Shown here: in pieces, positions 6,981 through 15,249 of the stretch | How positions within the stretch are numbered: the stretch's first letter is position 1 | Layout of the letters: each line of letters begins with the position of its first letter | Assembly (NCBI GenBank): GCA_030151635.1 | Contig: JASLDF010000153.1 | Span: forward strand, 1-22,312 | DNA length: 22,312 bases | Direction: 5' to 3' | From: Bacteroides sp. | GTDB taxonomy: Bacteria; Bacteroidota; Bacteroidia; Bacteroidales; Bacteroidaceae | Program-made: the position numbers and the translations under genes | Notes under the pieces: generated by a model | Told to the model about the DNA's origin: nothing | The model's input: only the letters and a program-made list of their open reading frames with translations | Database searches by the model: none

Positions 6981-9002
6981 TTATAATTTAAATTTCACTT
7001 GAAATTGAACATCAGCCTTTAAATTCCCTACAATTTCATCATTACCCGTTCCAATAACCATACGATCTAAGTATTTTGTAGCTCCAACCTTACACATAAA
7101 ATGAATCCATTTAAAAGGCTTGTAATTTAGATTAATGGAAGCACGGTAGCCTCGTCCCGAGAAAGAAAGTGATGAATAGTGATACAACAATGAATTTTCA
7201 AAAATATAAACCCTAGAATCGTGACTTTGCGTATTAAAATAACTGACTTGATTATCAATTTTAAATTTTGAATTAATCGTTTGAAATGAAACTCGTCCAC
7301 CAATATGGTATCCTAAATAAACCTCTTTATCAACACTTCTAACAAAACTTGAAAACAACTTCATATCCACCCATTCTTTAATTCCTAAAAGGTATTGTAG
7401 TTTGATGTTTTGATAATCTACTCGATGTAAAACCGTTCCCTTTGAACCTGCTAAGTCTCGTTCACTTTTTCTAAATTTATAGGTTAATAACAGGCTTTGT
7501 TTATAACTAAAAGAGTAGCCAATTCTTGCCCCAAATTCTAATGAATTGGAAGGTTTACTAACTCTATATTTCAACCATGGATAAACACAATAATCTGCAT
7601 AAATTTGAATTTTAAAAGCAGGTAAACTTGTTGTGGAATATGAAATATAGACACCATTTTCATTTCTAACTTTAGATTGATTTCCAAAAGAATTAGCAAA
7701 CTCTCCCCAATAATCTTTCGCATAATATCGATAAGATAAAAGAAATTCGTTAGAACTTGTTGGTGCATAATAGAGGTAATTGAGCGTTGCAAATCCACGC
7801 TTGCCTTTGGCTATTTCTCCTTTGATTATAACTTTTTGGAATGCATAAGTATAGTCTATACCCACATTGTAAAAGTTATTACCAACCGGATCATAAGCTG
7901 TGTATAATTGTGATGATGTTGTTTCAAAACTGCCGTTATAGGAGTAATTAATAAAATGAATTCCTAGTGAGTATCTCAGTTTACTTAATGAAAGCCTCAC
8001 CCCATACAGCCTGTTTTTAATTCCACCCTTACGCTCTATTTCACTTGCTGTTCGGTGAAGTCCCGTTTTACTTTGTTTCGTAATAATACCTTTGTCAATA
8101 ACTCCGTCAAACGCCCGTTGAGATAAAAATCCAGACAAATCTAAATTATTCATTTTTAAGGATATAGCAGTGCCATTTAGATAGGAATACTCATCAACAG
8201 AAGAGTGTTTATAAATGCGATTTGAGGATAGAAAAAAGCCATTCATTTGATCATATTTTGAACCAAATGAGGACGTACCTATTGTTAAACCCAACCCCCA
8301 ATGTATTCTATATTTTCCCAACATAAAATACTTTATGTATTTCCAGTCTTTAAGATAAAGATAGTATGAATAAAAATCATAACCCTGTTTATTCATAGGT
8401 CCAAAAATAGGTTCTCCCGAATCTTTTTCTGCAGAAAACCCTATATATAAACGTCTGTTACTCTCCATATTATAACGTATTGAATGATAAAAAGAAGGAC
8501 CATAATAGGTAGTACCAAACCCTTTTTTATTGTAAAGTGGAACATCAAAACGAGTTATGAACGATTGTCTTGGATACTTTAATATATCCTTCAATTTAGA
8601 CTTGTCTTTAATTTTATCGGCATAATCAACAGTAAGGAAAGGAGCAATAAGTAAAATGGTTTCTTTATCTAAGTTGTATATAAACTGCAATTCAAAAACA
8701 GAGTTATACCCGTCGTTATAAATAGCATAATTTAAAATTGCATTTATTTGTTGTGGAGTCAGTATTAACAACCTTGTCAACTCTTCGGCATTTGTGGTAT
8801 TTAAATCAATTTTATATTCTAACAAATCAACAAGGTATTCAACAGTTTCTTCGTAATTATCATCAATAATTTCAAGTTTAGAAAGCAGAGCATTTATAGG
8901 GTCTAAAATTGATGTAGTATCTCGAAAAGGGCTAGCATATATTGGCACTATTATAAACATATAAACAAGCTGTAGATAAATAAGTAATCTTCTATAAATC
9001 AT
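6981..9002 (-). CDS. Helix-hairpin-helix domain plus outer-membrane beta-barrel protein
   Basis: This 673-residue protein begins with a signal peptide (hydrophobic residues 6-23, likely cleavage after IYA). The mature N-terminus (about 40-125) is helical and carries a ComEA-like helix-hairpin-helix unit: DLNTTNAEELTRLLILTPQQ at 66-85, followed by a second helical pair ending in APFLTVDY. The rest (about 140-673) is rich in alternating aromatic strands with Tyr/Asn/Ser turns, such as RLYIGFSAEKDSGEP and YSYDY-like repeats, as in a large outer-membrane barrel. It ends in VQFQVKFKL. Proteins of this layout occur across Bacteroidota and are annotated only as HHH-domain proteins. The HHH motif hints at DNA or protein contact in the periplasm, but no function is established. 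It is a single gene between a hairpin and the radical SAM gene. Confidence 0.8.
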   Translation of the reverse strand: MIYRRLLIYLQLVYMFIIVPIYASPFRDTTSILDPINALLSKLEIIDDNYEETVEYLVDLLEYKIDLNTTNAEELTRLLILTPQQINAILNYAIYNDGYNSVFELQFIYNLDKETILLIAPFLTVDYADKIKDKSKLKDILKYPRQSFITRFDVPLYNKKGFGTTYYGPSFYHSIRYNMESNRRLYIGFSAEKDSGEPIFGPMNKQGYDFYSYYLYLKDWKYIKYFMLGKYRIHWGLGLTIGTSSFGSKYDQMNGFFLSSNRIYKHSSVDEYSYLNGTAISLKMNNLDLSGFLSQRAFDGVIDKGIITKQSKTGLHRTASEIERKGGIKNRLYGVRLSLSKLRYSLGIHFINYSYNGSFETTSSQLYTAYDPVGNNFYNVGIDYTYAFQKVIIKGEIAKGKRGFATLNYLYYAPTSSNEFLLSYRYYAKDYWGEFANSFGNQSKVRNENGVYISYSTTSLPAFKIQIYADYCVYPWLKYRVSKPSNSLEFGARIGYSFSYKQSLLLTYKFRKSERDLAGSKGTVLHRVDYQNIKLQYLLGIKEWVDMKLFSSFVRSVDKEVYLGYHIGGRVSFQTINSKFKIDNQVSYFNTQSHDSRVYIFENSLLYHYSSLSFSGRGYRASINLNYKPFKWIHFMCKVGATKYLDRMVIGTGNDEIVGNLKADVQFQVKFKL

Positions 9003-9029
9003 TAGTTAAGTTATTATTCTTAATATTTA

Positions 9030-9061
9030 CAAACACAATTGTAAACAGATTTAAGAAGCAA
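9030..9061 (-). promoter_or_regulatory. Possible promoter of the HHH/barrel gene
   Basis: On the minus strand, TTG (9061-9059) is 21 nt from TGTGTTTG (9037-9030), one base off the -7 consensus TAnnTTTG. The implied leader is about 20 nt. The match is weaker than at the other promoters listed. Confidence 0.3.
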
Positions 9062-9109
9062 TGAAAGTAAGAATCAAGTACAATATATATAAAGCCTTAA
9101 ATATATACT

Positions 9110-9141
9110 AAAGGCTAGAAATTTCTCATTCCTAGCCTTCT
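9110..9141 (-). terminator. Hairpin terminator after the SpoU methyltransferase gene
   Basis: AAGGCTAG (9111-9118) pairs with CTAGCCTT (9132-9139), extended inward by three more pairs past one mismatch. It starts about 35 nt after the SpoU stop codon. The T-tract on the minus strand is poor, while the plus strand reads CTTCTTTAT, so strength is uncertain. Confidence 0.6.
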
Positions 9142-9175
9142 TTATAAACAATTGTTCATTTCTTTGAAATAAAAC

Positions 9176-9706
9176 TTATTTTATCATATTAAAGATATCC
9201 CATATCACAATTCCCGATGTAACCGATACATTTAAAGAATGCTTTGTTCCATATTGAGGAATCTCTACACAAACATCAGAAGCATCAATAACTCCCTGTT
9301 GCACACCTTTAACTTCGTTCCCCAATACAACAGCAACTTTCTCTCCACTAATCAATTGTAAATCATTAAGCATTGTACTACCAACAGCTTGTTCAATTGA
9401 TAGTATTTTATACCCTTTTTCTTTAGCAGATTTAATGGCATCCATAGTATCTTTACAATATTCCCAGTCGACTGTTTCTTCTGCACCTAAAGCTGTTTTA
9501 TGAATTTCCGAATTAGGAGGAGTAGCCGTAATACCACATAAGTATATCATTTCTAGTCGAAAAGCATCCGCAGTTCTAAAAACAGATCCAATATTATGCA
9601 TACTTCGAATGTTATCAAGGATAACAATAAATGGTATTTTTGATGTACTTTTAAATTCATCGACCGACAATCGATTCATTTCGGTTATATCCAACTTTCT
9701 ATTCAT
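9176..9706 (-). CDS. SpoU/TrmH family RNA 2'-O-methyltransferase
   Basis: The protein has 176 residues from ATG 9706. The three SPOUT motifs are complete: motif 1 NIRSMHNIGSVFRTADAF, motif 2 VAVVLGNEVKGVQQ, and motif 3 EIPQYGTKHSLNVSVTSGIV, which form the trefoil-knot SAM site and contain the catalytic Arg and the Asn of motif 1. The protein uses SAM to methylate a ribose 2'-OH in tRNA or rRNA in the cytoplasm. It lacks the N-terminal L30e-like domain of RlmB, so it resembles the short TrmL/TrmH-like forms; the target nucleotide cannot be fixed. A TTG at 9736 would add 10 residues, but it is part of the TAACTTTG promoter element and is rejected. It is divergent from nadA across a 434-nt gap. 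Confidence 0.9.
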   Translation of the reverse strand: MNRKLDITEMNRLSVDEFKSTSKIPFIVILDNIRSMHNIGSVFRTADAFRLEMIYLCGITATPPNSEIHKTALGAEETVDWEYCKDTMDAIKSAKEKGYKILSIEQAVGSTMLNDLQLISGEKVAVVLGNEVKGVQQGVIDASDVCVEIPQYGTKHSLNVSVTSGIVIWDIFNMIK

Positions 9707-9733
9707 ACTATTTGTTCTTATTATATTGAATTG

Positions 9734-9741
9734 CAAAGTTA
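9734..9741 (-). promoter_or_regulatory. Candidate -7 element (TAACTTTG) for the SpoU gene
   Basis: An exact TAnnTTTG match 27 nt upstream of ATG 9706 gives a leader of about 20 nt. Its last three bases are the TTG that would otherwise be an in-frame start codon. No TTG is present at the ideal -33 spacing. Confidence 0.45.
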
Positions 9742-10170
9742 AGAACTATCGGTCAACATCCCTGTCAATAGTTGTCAAAAACCTGATGAAAATTTGACGA
9801 TAAGTTTTCATAAATTGTTCTTGCATTATTAATTACTATTATCCATATAGATGCTTTTAAAGAATAACCAAAGAAGTTATTATAAAGTTAACAACGGATA
9901 TTCAACAGGGTTTTGATAAGATAATAACAAGGAAAACAAAGAAAGTTTTTAACTTCATAGTTTGTTAACAGATTGTTTATTATTTTACTTATTGTACTAT
10001 AAATCAGTAACAATATAGACATATTTGCAGTTCATAAACATATAGATAACTTATAGTAATTAGTTAATAAGAAAATATCCTAATTTTAATTACTATTTTT
10101 ACCAACACTATGAACAGACTATTATCAGTATCATATATTTTTTAAGAATAAAAGAAATTAAATAATTATT
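9742..10170. other. Gene-free AT-rich gap; candidate replication origin
   Basis: This is the longest gap in the window and has no credible gene. Genes point away from it on both sides (SpoU minus, nadA plus), and the sign of the G/C strand bias appears to change across it. It holds a DnaA-box-like TTATCCATA (9839-9847, one mismatch from TTATNCACA), two TTAACA motifs, TTGATAAGATAATAACAAGG, and a very AT-rich tract around 9970-10120 that could unwind easily. TAATTACTA occurs at 9830-9838 and 10087-10095 and inverted at 10054-10062. No promoter for nadA stands out; CATATTTG (10020-10027) is one base from consensus. The origin call is inference from context; there is no dense cluster of consensus DnaA boxes. 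Confidence 0.35.
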
Positions 10171-11109
10171 ATGAATAAGCTTATAACTGAGATAAAAGAG
10201 TTGAAGAAAAAAAAGAATGCTGTGATATTGGCTCACTACTACCAGCGAGGCGACATTCAAGATATTGCCGACTTTGTAGGTGATAGTTTAGCTTTGGCTC
10301 AATGGGCTGCTAAAACTAAAGCTGATATTATAGTTATGTGTGGTGTTCATTTCATGGGAGAAACTGCAAAAATTATTTGTCCTGAAAAGAAAGTTTTGGT
10401 GCCCGACTTAGATGCAGGTTGCTCTTTGGCTGATAGCTGTCCTTTTGATCAGTTTAAATCGTTTGTTGAAGCTCATCCTGGTCATACGGTTATTTCGTAT
10501 GTTAACACAACCGCAGCTGTTAAATCAATTACAGATATCGTTGTCACATCGACCAATGCAAAGCAAATTGTGGATAGCTTACCTCATGATGAAAAAATAA
10601 TATTTGGACCCGATAAAAATTTAGGAAATTATATTAATTCGATTACAGGAAGAAACATGATTCTCTGGGATGGTGCTTGCCATGTGCATGAACAGTTTTC
10701 TGTTGAGAAAATAATAGAGCTGAAGAGAGAATATCCTCAAGCAAAAATATTAGCTCACCCTGAATGTAAAAGTGCCTTGTTGGCTCTTGCAGATTTTGTA
10801 GGTTCTACATCGGCATTACTAAACTATGCTGTTCGCAATGATGTCAATGATTTTATTGTTGCGACAGAATCTGGAATTATTCACCAGATGAAAAAAGAGT
10901 GTCCTGATAAGAATTTTATTCCTGCTCCTCCTAACGATAGTACTTGTGCTTGCAATGAGTGTCAATTCATGCGATTGAATACCATGGAAAAATTATACGA
11001 ATGTTTGGATAGAGAGACTCCAGAAATTATTGTGGATGCTCAACTGGCTAAACAAGCAATTAAACCTATTCAGCGTATGTTAGATATTTCTGATAAACTA
11101 GGTTTATAG
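10171..11109 (+). CDS. nadA: Quinolinate synthase
   Basis: This 312-residue cytoplasmic enzyme condenses iminoaspartate with dihydroxyacetone phosphate to quinolinate, the second step of de novo NAD synthesis. The cluster cysteines are present: Cys84 (DAGCSLADSC), Cys170 (WDGACHVH) and a CAC-NEC group at Cys259/261/264, one of which is the third ligand of the 4Fe-4S cluster. Substrate motifs AHYYQRGDIQDIADFVGDS (21-39), CGVHFMGETAKI (57-68), HPEC (196-199) and STSALL also match the family. The length is that of the compact NadA type. The usual partners nadB and nadC are not in the window, so the gene is transcribed alone, with a strong terminator 32 nt downstream. ATG 10171 gives the standard N-terminus; no Shine-Dalgarno sequence is seen. 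Confidence 0.96.
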   Translation: MNKLITEIKELKKKKNAVILAHYYQRGDIQDIADFVGDSLALAQWAAKTKADIIVMCGVHFMGETAKIICPEKKVLVPDLDAGCSLADSCPFDQFKSFVEAHPGHTVISYVNTTAAVKSITDIVVTSTNAKQIVDSLPHDEKIIFGPDKNLGNYINSITGRNMILWDGACHVHEQFSVEKIIELKREYPQAKILAHPECKSALLALADFVGSTSALLNYAVRNDVNDFIVATESGIIHQMKKECPDKNFIPAPPNDSTCACNECQFMRLNTMEKLYECLDRETPEIIVDAQLAKQAIKPIQRMLDISDKLGL

Positions 11110-11140
11110 GTAATTGATTTATCTTTGAAAAAATATGTAT

Positions 11141-11180
11141 TGGGCTATTGTTTTATAAATGACAATAGCCCATATTTTTT
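11141..11180 (+). terminator. Terminator of nadA
   Basis: An 11-bp perfect stem (11141-11151 with 11162-11172, core TGGGCTATTGT) around a 10-nt loop is followed by a T-run at 11175-11180. This is a standard intrinsic terminator 32 nt after the nadA stop. Confidence 0.92.
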
Positions 11181-11234
11181 ATCAACGGTTTTGTAGCTTC
11201 TAGATGGGATAGTTGTATCTCCCTATGATGGGCG

Positions 11235-11278
11235 TGTTCTCTTTCAAAGAGAACTCTGTCTTCTTTCAAAGAGAACTC
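11235..11278. repeat. Tandem duplication of a 22-bp unit
   Basis: Two abutting 22-nt copies (11235-11256 and 11257-11278) differ at two bases. Both end in CTTTCAAAGAGAACTC. The first copy contains a perfect palindrome, GTTCTCTTTCAAAGAGAAC (11236-11254); the two changes spoil it in the second. The repeat lies in the 302-nt gene-free stretch between the ends of nadA and the YfhO gene, between the two terminators. No function is evident. Confidence 0.7.
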
Positions 11279-11319
11279 GTGTTGCTTAGGGACTTTTTTA
11301 CTGTGCCCTTATTTGTTAG

Positions 11320-11367
11320 AAAAAAAGTCGCCTCTTTGCATACTTTTTGCAGAGAGGCGACTTTTTT
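11320..11367. terminator. Strong bidirectional terminator after the YfhO gene
   Basis: A 15-bp perfect stem (11321-11335 with 11353-11367; A6-GTCGCCTCT and complement) extends by four more pairs, one a G-T wobble, to a 9-nt loop. A-runs and T-runs at the base make it a terminator on both strands. It lies 44 nt past the YfhO stop and also blocks leftover nadA transcription. A second copy of GACTTTTTTA at 11291-11300 could pair with the same left arm. Confidence 0.88.
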
Positions 11368-11411
11368 AAAATGGAAGTCTCTATATTCGTTATAAGCTCC
11401 TTTAAGGCTAT

Positions 11412-13877
11412 CTAAACTTTTTTAGGTACAATTTGCTTGTAAAGAGCTATAAATGCAACGGCGCCTAGTATAAACAGAAACAGGAGAGCTATAATCTCTG
11501 TTGTCTTGATGGATTTAGGATTAAATTCAAAAGTAACTTCATGCTCTCCTTCAGGAATTGCCAAACCCCTCAAAACATAATTAGCTTGTTGAATTTCTAT
11601 TTGTTTTCCATCCAAAGTGGCCGTCCAATCTGGGTAATAAATTTCTGAAAAAACAGCAAACCCTTCTTTGTCCGATTTACTTTTATAAACCAGTTTATTG
11701 GGTGCGTAGGATATTAGTTTAATATATCCTTCATTCGAATAGCTGTTTTTTATACTTGAAACTTTATCGGTATTACGGACCACAGCTTGTTCTTTATTTT
11801 TAATGAGAAGTAGTTTATCCATCTCCTCATTTGCACTGTTAGCTAAATGTACTTTATGCACAAACCATGCATTTCCATAGGCATCTGTATTTGGCAATAC
11901 ACTATTTGCTTCTTGCCCTAGGATAATGTATTTGGTATTGAGCATATTTAAAATTGGAGTGTTTGCCAATCCACCTTCATTCTTTTTCAAAGAGTTGATA
12001 AGGTTGTTCATATCATTATAGATGCCATGCTCAATTAACTCTTGATATCTTCTTAGTTTTGCAGCATTATAGCCACCAATACTTTTATGAAAATAGGATG
12101 TGTTATTTTCGTTGAATGTATTCGAAGCTAGGTTTAAGACTCTATAATTAGGGTCTTTATCTAATAATATATATTTATCAGCTTCTGTCTTCTTAATAAC
12201 TTCTGTTTTTTTAGGAACAAAAAGACTGTCGTTTAGATATCGTTTATCTACTTGCCATAAGTCAACTAAACAAATGATGATAACTAGAGATATAGTAATT
12301 GTTTTATTTATTTTTTTCTTGAAGAATAATAGTAAGGTAATGATGCCTGCCAAGATTATTATTAAACTTCGAATAGCATCTTTAGAGACAAAATATTCAC
12401 GAATATTTAATAGATCCTGCATAACTGATGGAGCCATATCTTGAGGTATTTGATTTAATACATTGGCATCTTGCATTGAAATCATGGGTCCACTTATACT
12501 TGGAAAAATTGCAATTACTAACGCCAATCCACCTGTCAAAATAAAACTAGCTGAAATGAATTTTATTTCATCGTTTGTAAGTTTTTCTTTAATTAATACT
12601 TGGTTTAATAAAGTGACTAATCCCAATATTGCTAGTAGTGGTATGGTAAATTCAGCGATTACTAGAATAGACGAAACGGCTCTAAATTTATCGTATAGTG
12701 GAATATAATCGATGAAGAAGTCTGTTACAAACATTAGGTTTTTGCCCCAAGATAAAACGAAAGAAAAAAGGGTTGCTGTAACAAGTGCCCATTTAATTGG
12801 GCCTTTAACGATAAAGCATCCAATAAAAAATAAGAAAAGAACAAAAGCTCCTACATAAACTGGACCAGCGGTAAAAGGTTGTGTCCCGAAGTACTGAGTA
12901 AAGTACTGCATAGCTTCAGGGTGTCTTAATTGAGCTGCTTGTATTGCTTCTCTATTGTCGCTAATCCGGCTCGATACTCCTCCTTTAAAGTTAGGTACAA
13001 GTAGTGTTAGTGTTTCGTCTATACCATAACTCCATTGTGTTATGTATTCTTTTTCCGAAATTGTGTTTTCTTGAGTATTCTTAGATACAAGTTCAGTTTT
13101 TCCTCTTGTTGACTCTTTACTGTATTTATAGGTATGGTAAAGCGTAGAACTATTTATTAGAATTGCAAAGATACCTGCCATTGCTAGTACACCACTTGCT
13201 ATATAGAATTGCTTTAGTCCACCATTTCTTTTGGCTTGGATTCCAAATGCAATTATAAAGAACAAAATTACAAATGAAAAATAGTAACTCATTTGTATGT
13301 GATTTGATAATATCTGTAAGGCTCCAAATAGTGCAGTAACTACTCCACCTAATACATATTTCTTCTGATAGATCCAGTTAACTCCTGCAATTGTGGGTGG
13401 AATATAGGCTAAAGTGATGTATTTCCACAGGTGTCCAGCTCCTATTAATATAAAGTAATAGGATGAAAATGCCCACATTATCGCTCCTAAAACCGATATT
13501 AGAGGATTTACTTTAAATGATCGAAGGAGAATATAAAAACCAACAAGCATTATAAAACAAAGCCCCATGTATTGAGGTAGACTCAAGCTATAGGCTTGTT
13601 CAAAAACTTTGAGTGGTTTTGTCGAATTGTACGATGGTGATATTTGGTAGGTTGGCATTCCGCTAAAAAGAGAGTTGGTCCAACGTGTTCTTTCACCATG
13701 TTCTTCGTAGTAGAGTTTAGCTTCTTGTCCCGCACCAATACCAGCTGCCGTATCGTGTTCAATCAATACTTTGTTTTGAATAGTTGGGGTAAAGAAGTAG
13801 ACGAATGCGATAATAACAAAGGTTAGTATGGCCAATCCGTCGGGCAATAACTTTTTATAAACTGTTGATTTATTCAT
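11412..13877 (-). CDS. YfhO family multi-spanning membrane protein
   Basis: This 821-residue inner-membrane protein belongs to the YfhO family (GT-C-like fold). About 13 hydrophobic segments are visible: one at 14-31, a cluster between about 100 and 550, and a last one near 795-815. The first extracytoplasmic loop has the conserved acidic start EHDTAAGIGAGQEAKLY and then RWTNSLFSGMPTYQ, typical of the Bacteroidota branch. A large soluble region (about 560-790) near the C-terminus includes FSEIYYPDWTATLDGK and IPEGEHEVTFEFNPKS, a YfhO hallmark. YfhO of Firmicutes helps glycosylate lipoteichoic acid; in Bacteroidota the acceptor is unknown, and a role in adding sugars from a lipid carrier is inferred. 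Its ATG overlaps the stop of the AhcY-like gene by 8 nt, so the two are translated together. Confidence 0.88.
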   Translation of the reverse strand: MNKSTVYKKLLPDGLAILTFVIIAFVYFFTPTIQNKVLIEHDTAAGIGAGQEAKLYYEEHGERTRWTNSLFSGMPTYQISPSYNSTKPLKVFEQAYSLSLPQYMGLCFIMLVGFYILLRSFKVNPLISVLGAIMWAFSSYYFILIGAGHLWKYITLAYIPPTIAGVNWIYQKKYVLGGVVTALFGALQILSNHIQMSYYFSFVILFFIIAFGIQAKRNGGLKQFYIASGVLAMAGIFAILINSSTLYHTYKYSKESTRGKTELVSKNTQENTISEKEYITQWSYGIDETLTLLVPNFKGGVSSRISDNREAIQAAQLRHPEAMQYFTQYFGTQPFTAGPVYVGAFVLFLFFIGCFIVKGPIKWALVTATLFSFVLSWGKNLMFVTDFFIDYIPLYDKFRAVSSILVIAEFTIPLLAILGLVTLLNQVLIKEKLTNDEIKFISASFILTGGLALVIAIFPSISGPMISMQDANVLNQIPQDMAPSVMQDLLNIREYFVSKDAIRSLIIILAGIITLLLFFKKKINKTITISLVIIICLVDLWQVDKRYLNDSLFVPKKTEVIKKTEADKYILLDKDPNYRVLNLASNTFNENNTSYFHKSIGGYNAAKLRRYQELIEHGIYNDMNNLINSLKKNEGGLANTPILNMLNTKYIILGQEANSVLPNTDAYGNAWFVHKVHLANSANEEMDKLLLIKNKEQAVVRNTDKVSSIKNSYSNEGYIKLISYAPNKLVYKSKSDKEGFAVFSEIYYPDWTATLDGKQIEIQQANYVLRGLAIPEGEHEVTFEFNPKSIKTTEIIALLFLFILGAVAFIALYKQIVPKKV

Positions 13878-15225
13878 GTGATGTTGTCAATTTGGCACCT
13901 ATTTTATCTAGGTGCATTAAAGCTACTTCTGCATCAATTTCGTTTGGAATGGTATAAACACCATTCTTGTATGTTTTTTTATTTAATTCAATTTGCATTA
14001 ATGTTTGTACTGAATAGGCACAACTTTTTATAAATGCAAGTTGTGTTGTTTCGTAGGTCAAGTTGGCCAATTTTCCCTCGGCTACAACAAGAATAGTGTG
14101 TCCATCGGGAAAGAAATATCGATTCAGCTGTGTACTGATTTCGATTTTCTTAATCTCTTTGCAATTGTTTAATCGGTCGTATTCGATTTCTAATTCATGA
14201 TGCCCCATGTTACAAATAATTGATTGGTCTTTCATGTTGTACATGTCTTCCAATTTTATAATTTGTTTTTTTCCCGTTGCTGTAACGAAAATATCAATTT
14301 GTGGGCATACTTCCGATAAACGTACTACTTTGTAACCTTGCATAGTGGCTTGAAGTGCTCGAATTGGATCAGTTTCTGCTATAAGTACTTCTGCACCGTT
14401 TGCTTGGAGTGATTGTGCACAGCCTTTGCCAATATCGCCGAACCCACAAACCAACACTGATTTACCAATAAGAATTGTACGTGTTGTTTTTTTTATTGAC
14501 TCGGCTATGGTTTCTCTGCAACTATAGTGGTTGTCTATTTTTGTTTTAATGAAAGACGTGTTTAAATCAACTATAGGATAATGTGGCTTTGCGATATCTA
14601 TTAAAGATTTTAATTGGTCGCTAGCTGTTTTTGTATCAATTGTAATAGCCTTTATATCTTTAATAAGTCCTTCCCAGCATTTTTGATCTTCTGCAAGAAC
14701 TCGTTTTAAAAATAAATTTAGTTCTTTTTGACTCTCTGTTTGTTGTGGGTCGTCTAATATTGAAGAATGAGTTTCTCCTTTTAGGCCTCTGTGTAACATT
14801 AAGCTAATGTCACCTCTTTCGTCTATTATATGTGTAGGTCCTAAATTATGTCCAAAATGTAGTGTTTCAAATATAGCCCACCAGTACTCTGAATAACTTT
14901 CGTCTTTCCATGCGAAAATTGGAATTTCTTGCTCACTTAAATAAGCAGCAGCATTATCTTGGGTTGAGTATATGTTTGACGAACACCAGCGTACATCGGC
15001 CCCTAGTTCTTTAAGTATCTCTATAAACACGGCTGTATATACAGTTATGTCAATAGACCCACTAATTCTCATTCCTTTAAGAGGTTGTTTGTCTTTATAT
15101 TTTTCTCTGATAGCCATTAGACCTGGCATTTCTCTTTGTATCCACTTAATTTCTTCCTTTCCACTTTTAGCAAGATTTACATCTTTGACACGAAAAGGTA
15201 AATTCAAATATAATGATGTTGACAT
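13870..15225 (-). CDS. S-adenosylhomocysteine hydrolase-like protein with eroded active site
   Basis: The fold is clearly AhcY: MSTSLYLNLPFRVKDVNLA starts like Bacteroidota AhcY, followed by MRISGSIDIT, SNIYSTQDN, FAWKDES, the NAD-binding GFGDIGKG (261-268), AETDPIRALQA and CNMGHHELEIE. From ATG 15225 it has 451 residues. However, many catalytic positions differ from real AhcY: the His of SGSLHMT is Asp59; the Cys of CNIYSTQDH is Ser83 and its His is Asn91; the SEETTTG loop is replaced by TIDTKTASD; the GHPSFVMS block is replaced by TYETTQLAFIKS; and the C-terminal GPFKPDHYRY tail, which completes the NAD site of the next subunit, is missing. Retained are Lys227, Asp231, Asn232, Glu284 and His342. 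It probably binds NAD but does not hydrolyse SAH in the usual way. An in-frame TTG at 15252 belongs to the promoter and is rejected. Most databases would label it ahcY. Confidence 0.82.
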   Translation of the reverse strand: MSTSLYLNLPFRVKDVNLAKSGKEEIKWIQREMPGLMAIREKYKDKQPLKGMRISGSIDITVYTAVFIEILKELGADVRWCSSNIYSTQDNAAAYLSEQEIPIFAWKDESYSEYWWAIFETLHFGHNLGPTHIIDERGDISLMLHRGLKGETHSSILDDPQQTESQKELNLFLKRVLAEDQKCWEGLIKDIKAITIDTKTASDQLKSLIDIAKPHYPIVDLNTSFIKTKIDNHYSCRETIAESIKKTTRTILIGKSVLVCGFGDIGKGCAQSLQANGAEVLIAETDPIRALQATMQGYKVVRLSEVCPQIDIFVTATGKKQIIKLEDMYNMKDQSIICNMGHHELEIEYDRLNNCKEIKKIEISTQLNRYFFPDGHTILVVAEGKLANLTYETTQLAFIKSCAYSVQTLMQIELNKKTYKNGVYTIPNEIDAEVALMHLDKIGAKLTTSHE

Positions 15226-15249
15226 GAATCTCATATTTTGGTTTGTATA

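Noticed and set aside
9839..9847. A clear DnaA box array
   Set aside because: Only one near-match (TTATCCATA) was found; the origin proposal rests on skew and gene polarity and not on boxes.
11213..11395. A 60-codon plus-strand frame
   Set aside because: It covers the tandem repeat and the YfhO terminator hairpin, starts without a family match, and is low-complexity in origin.
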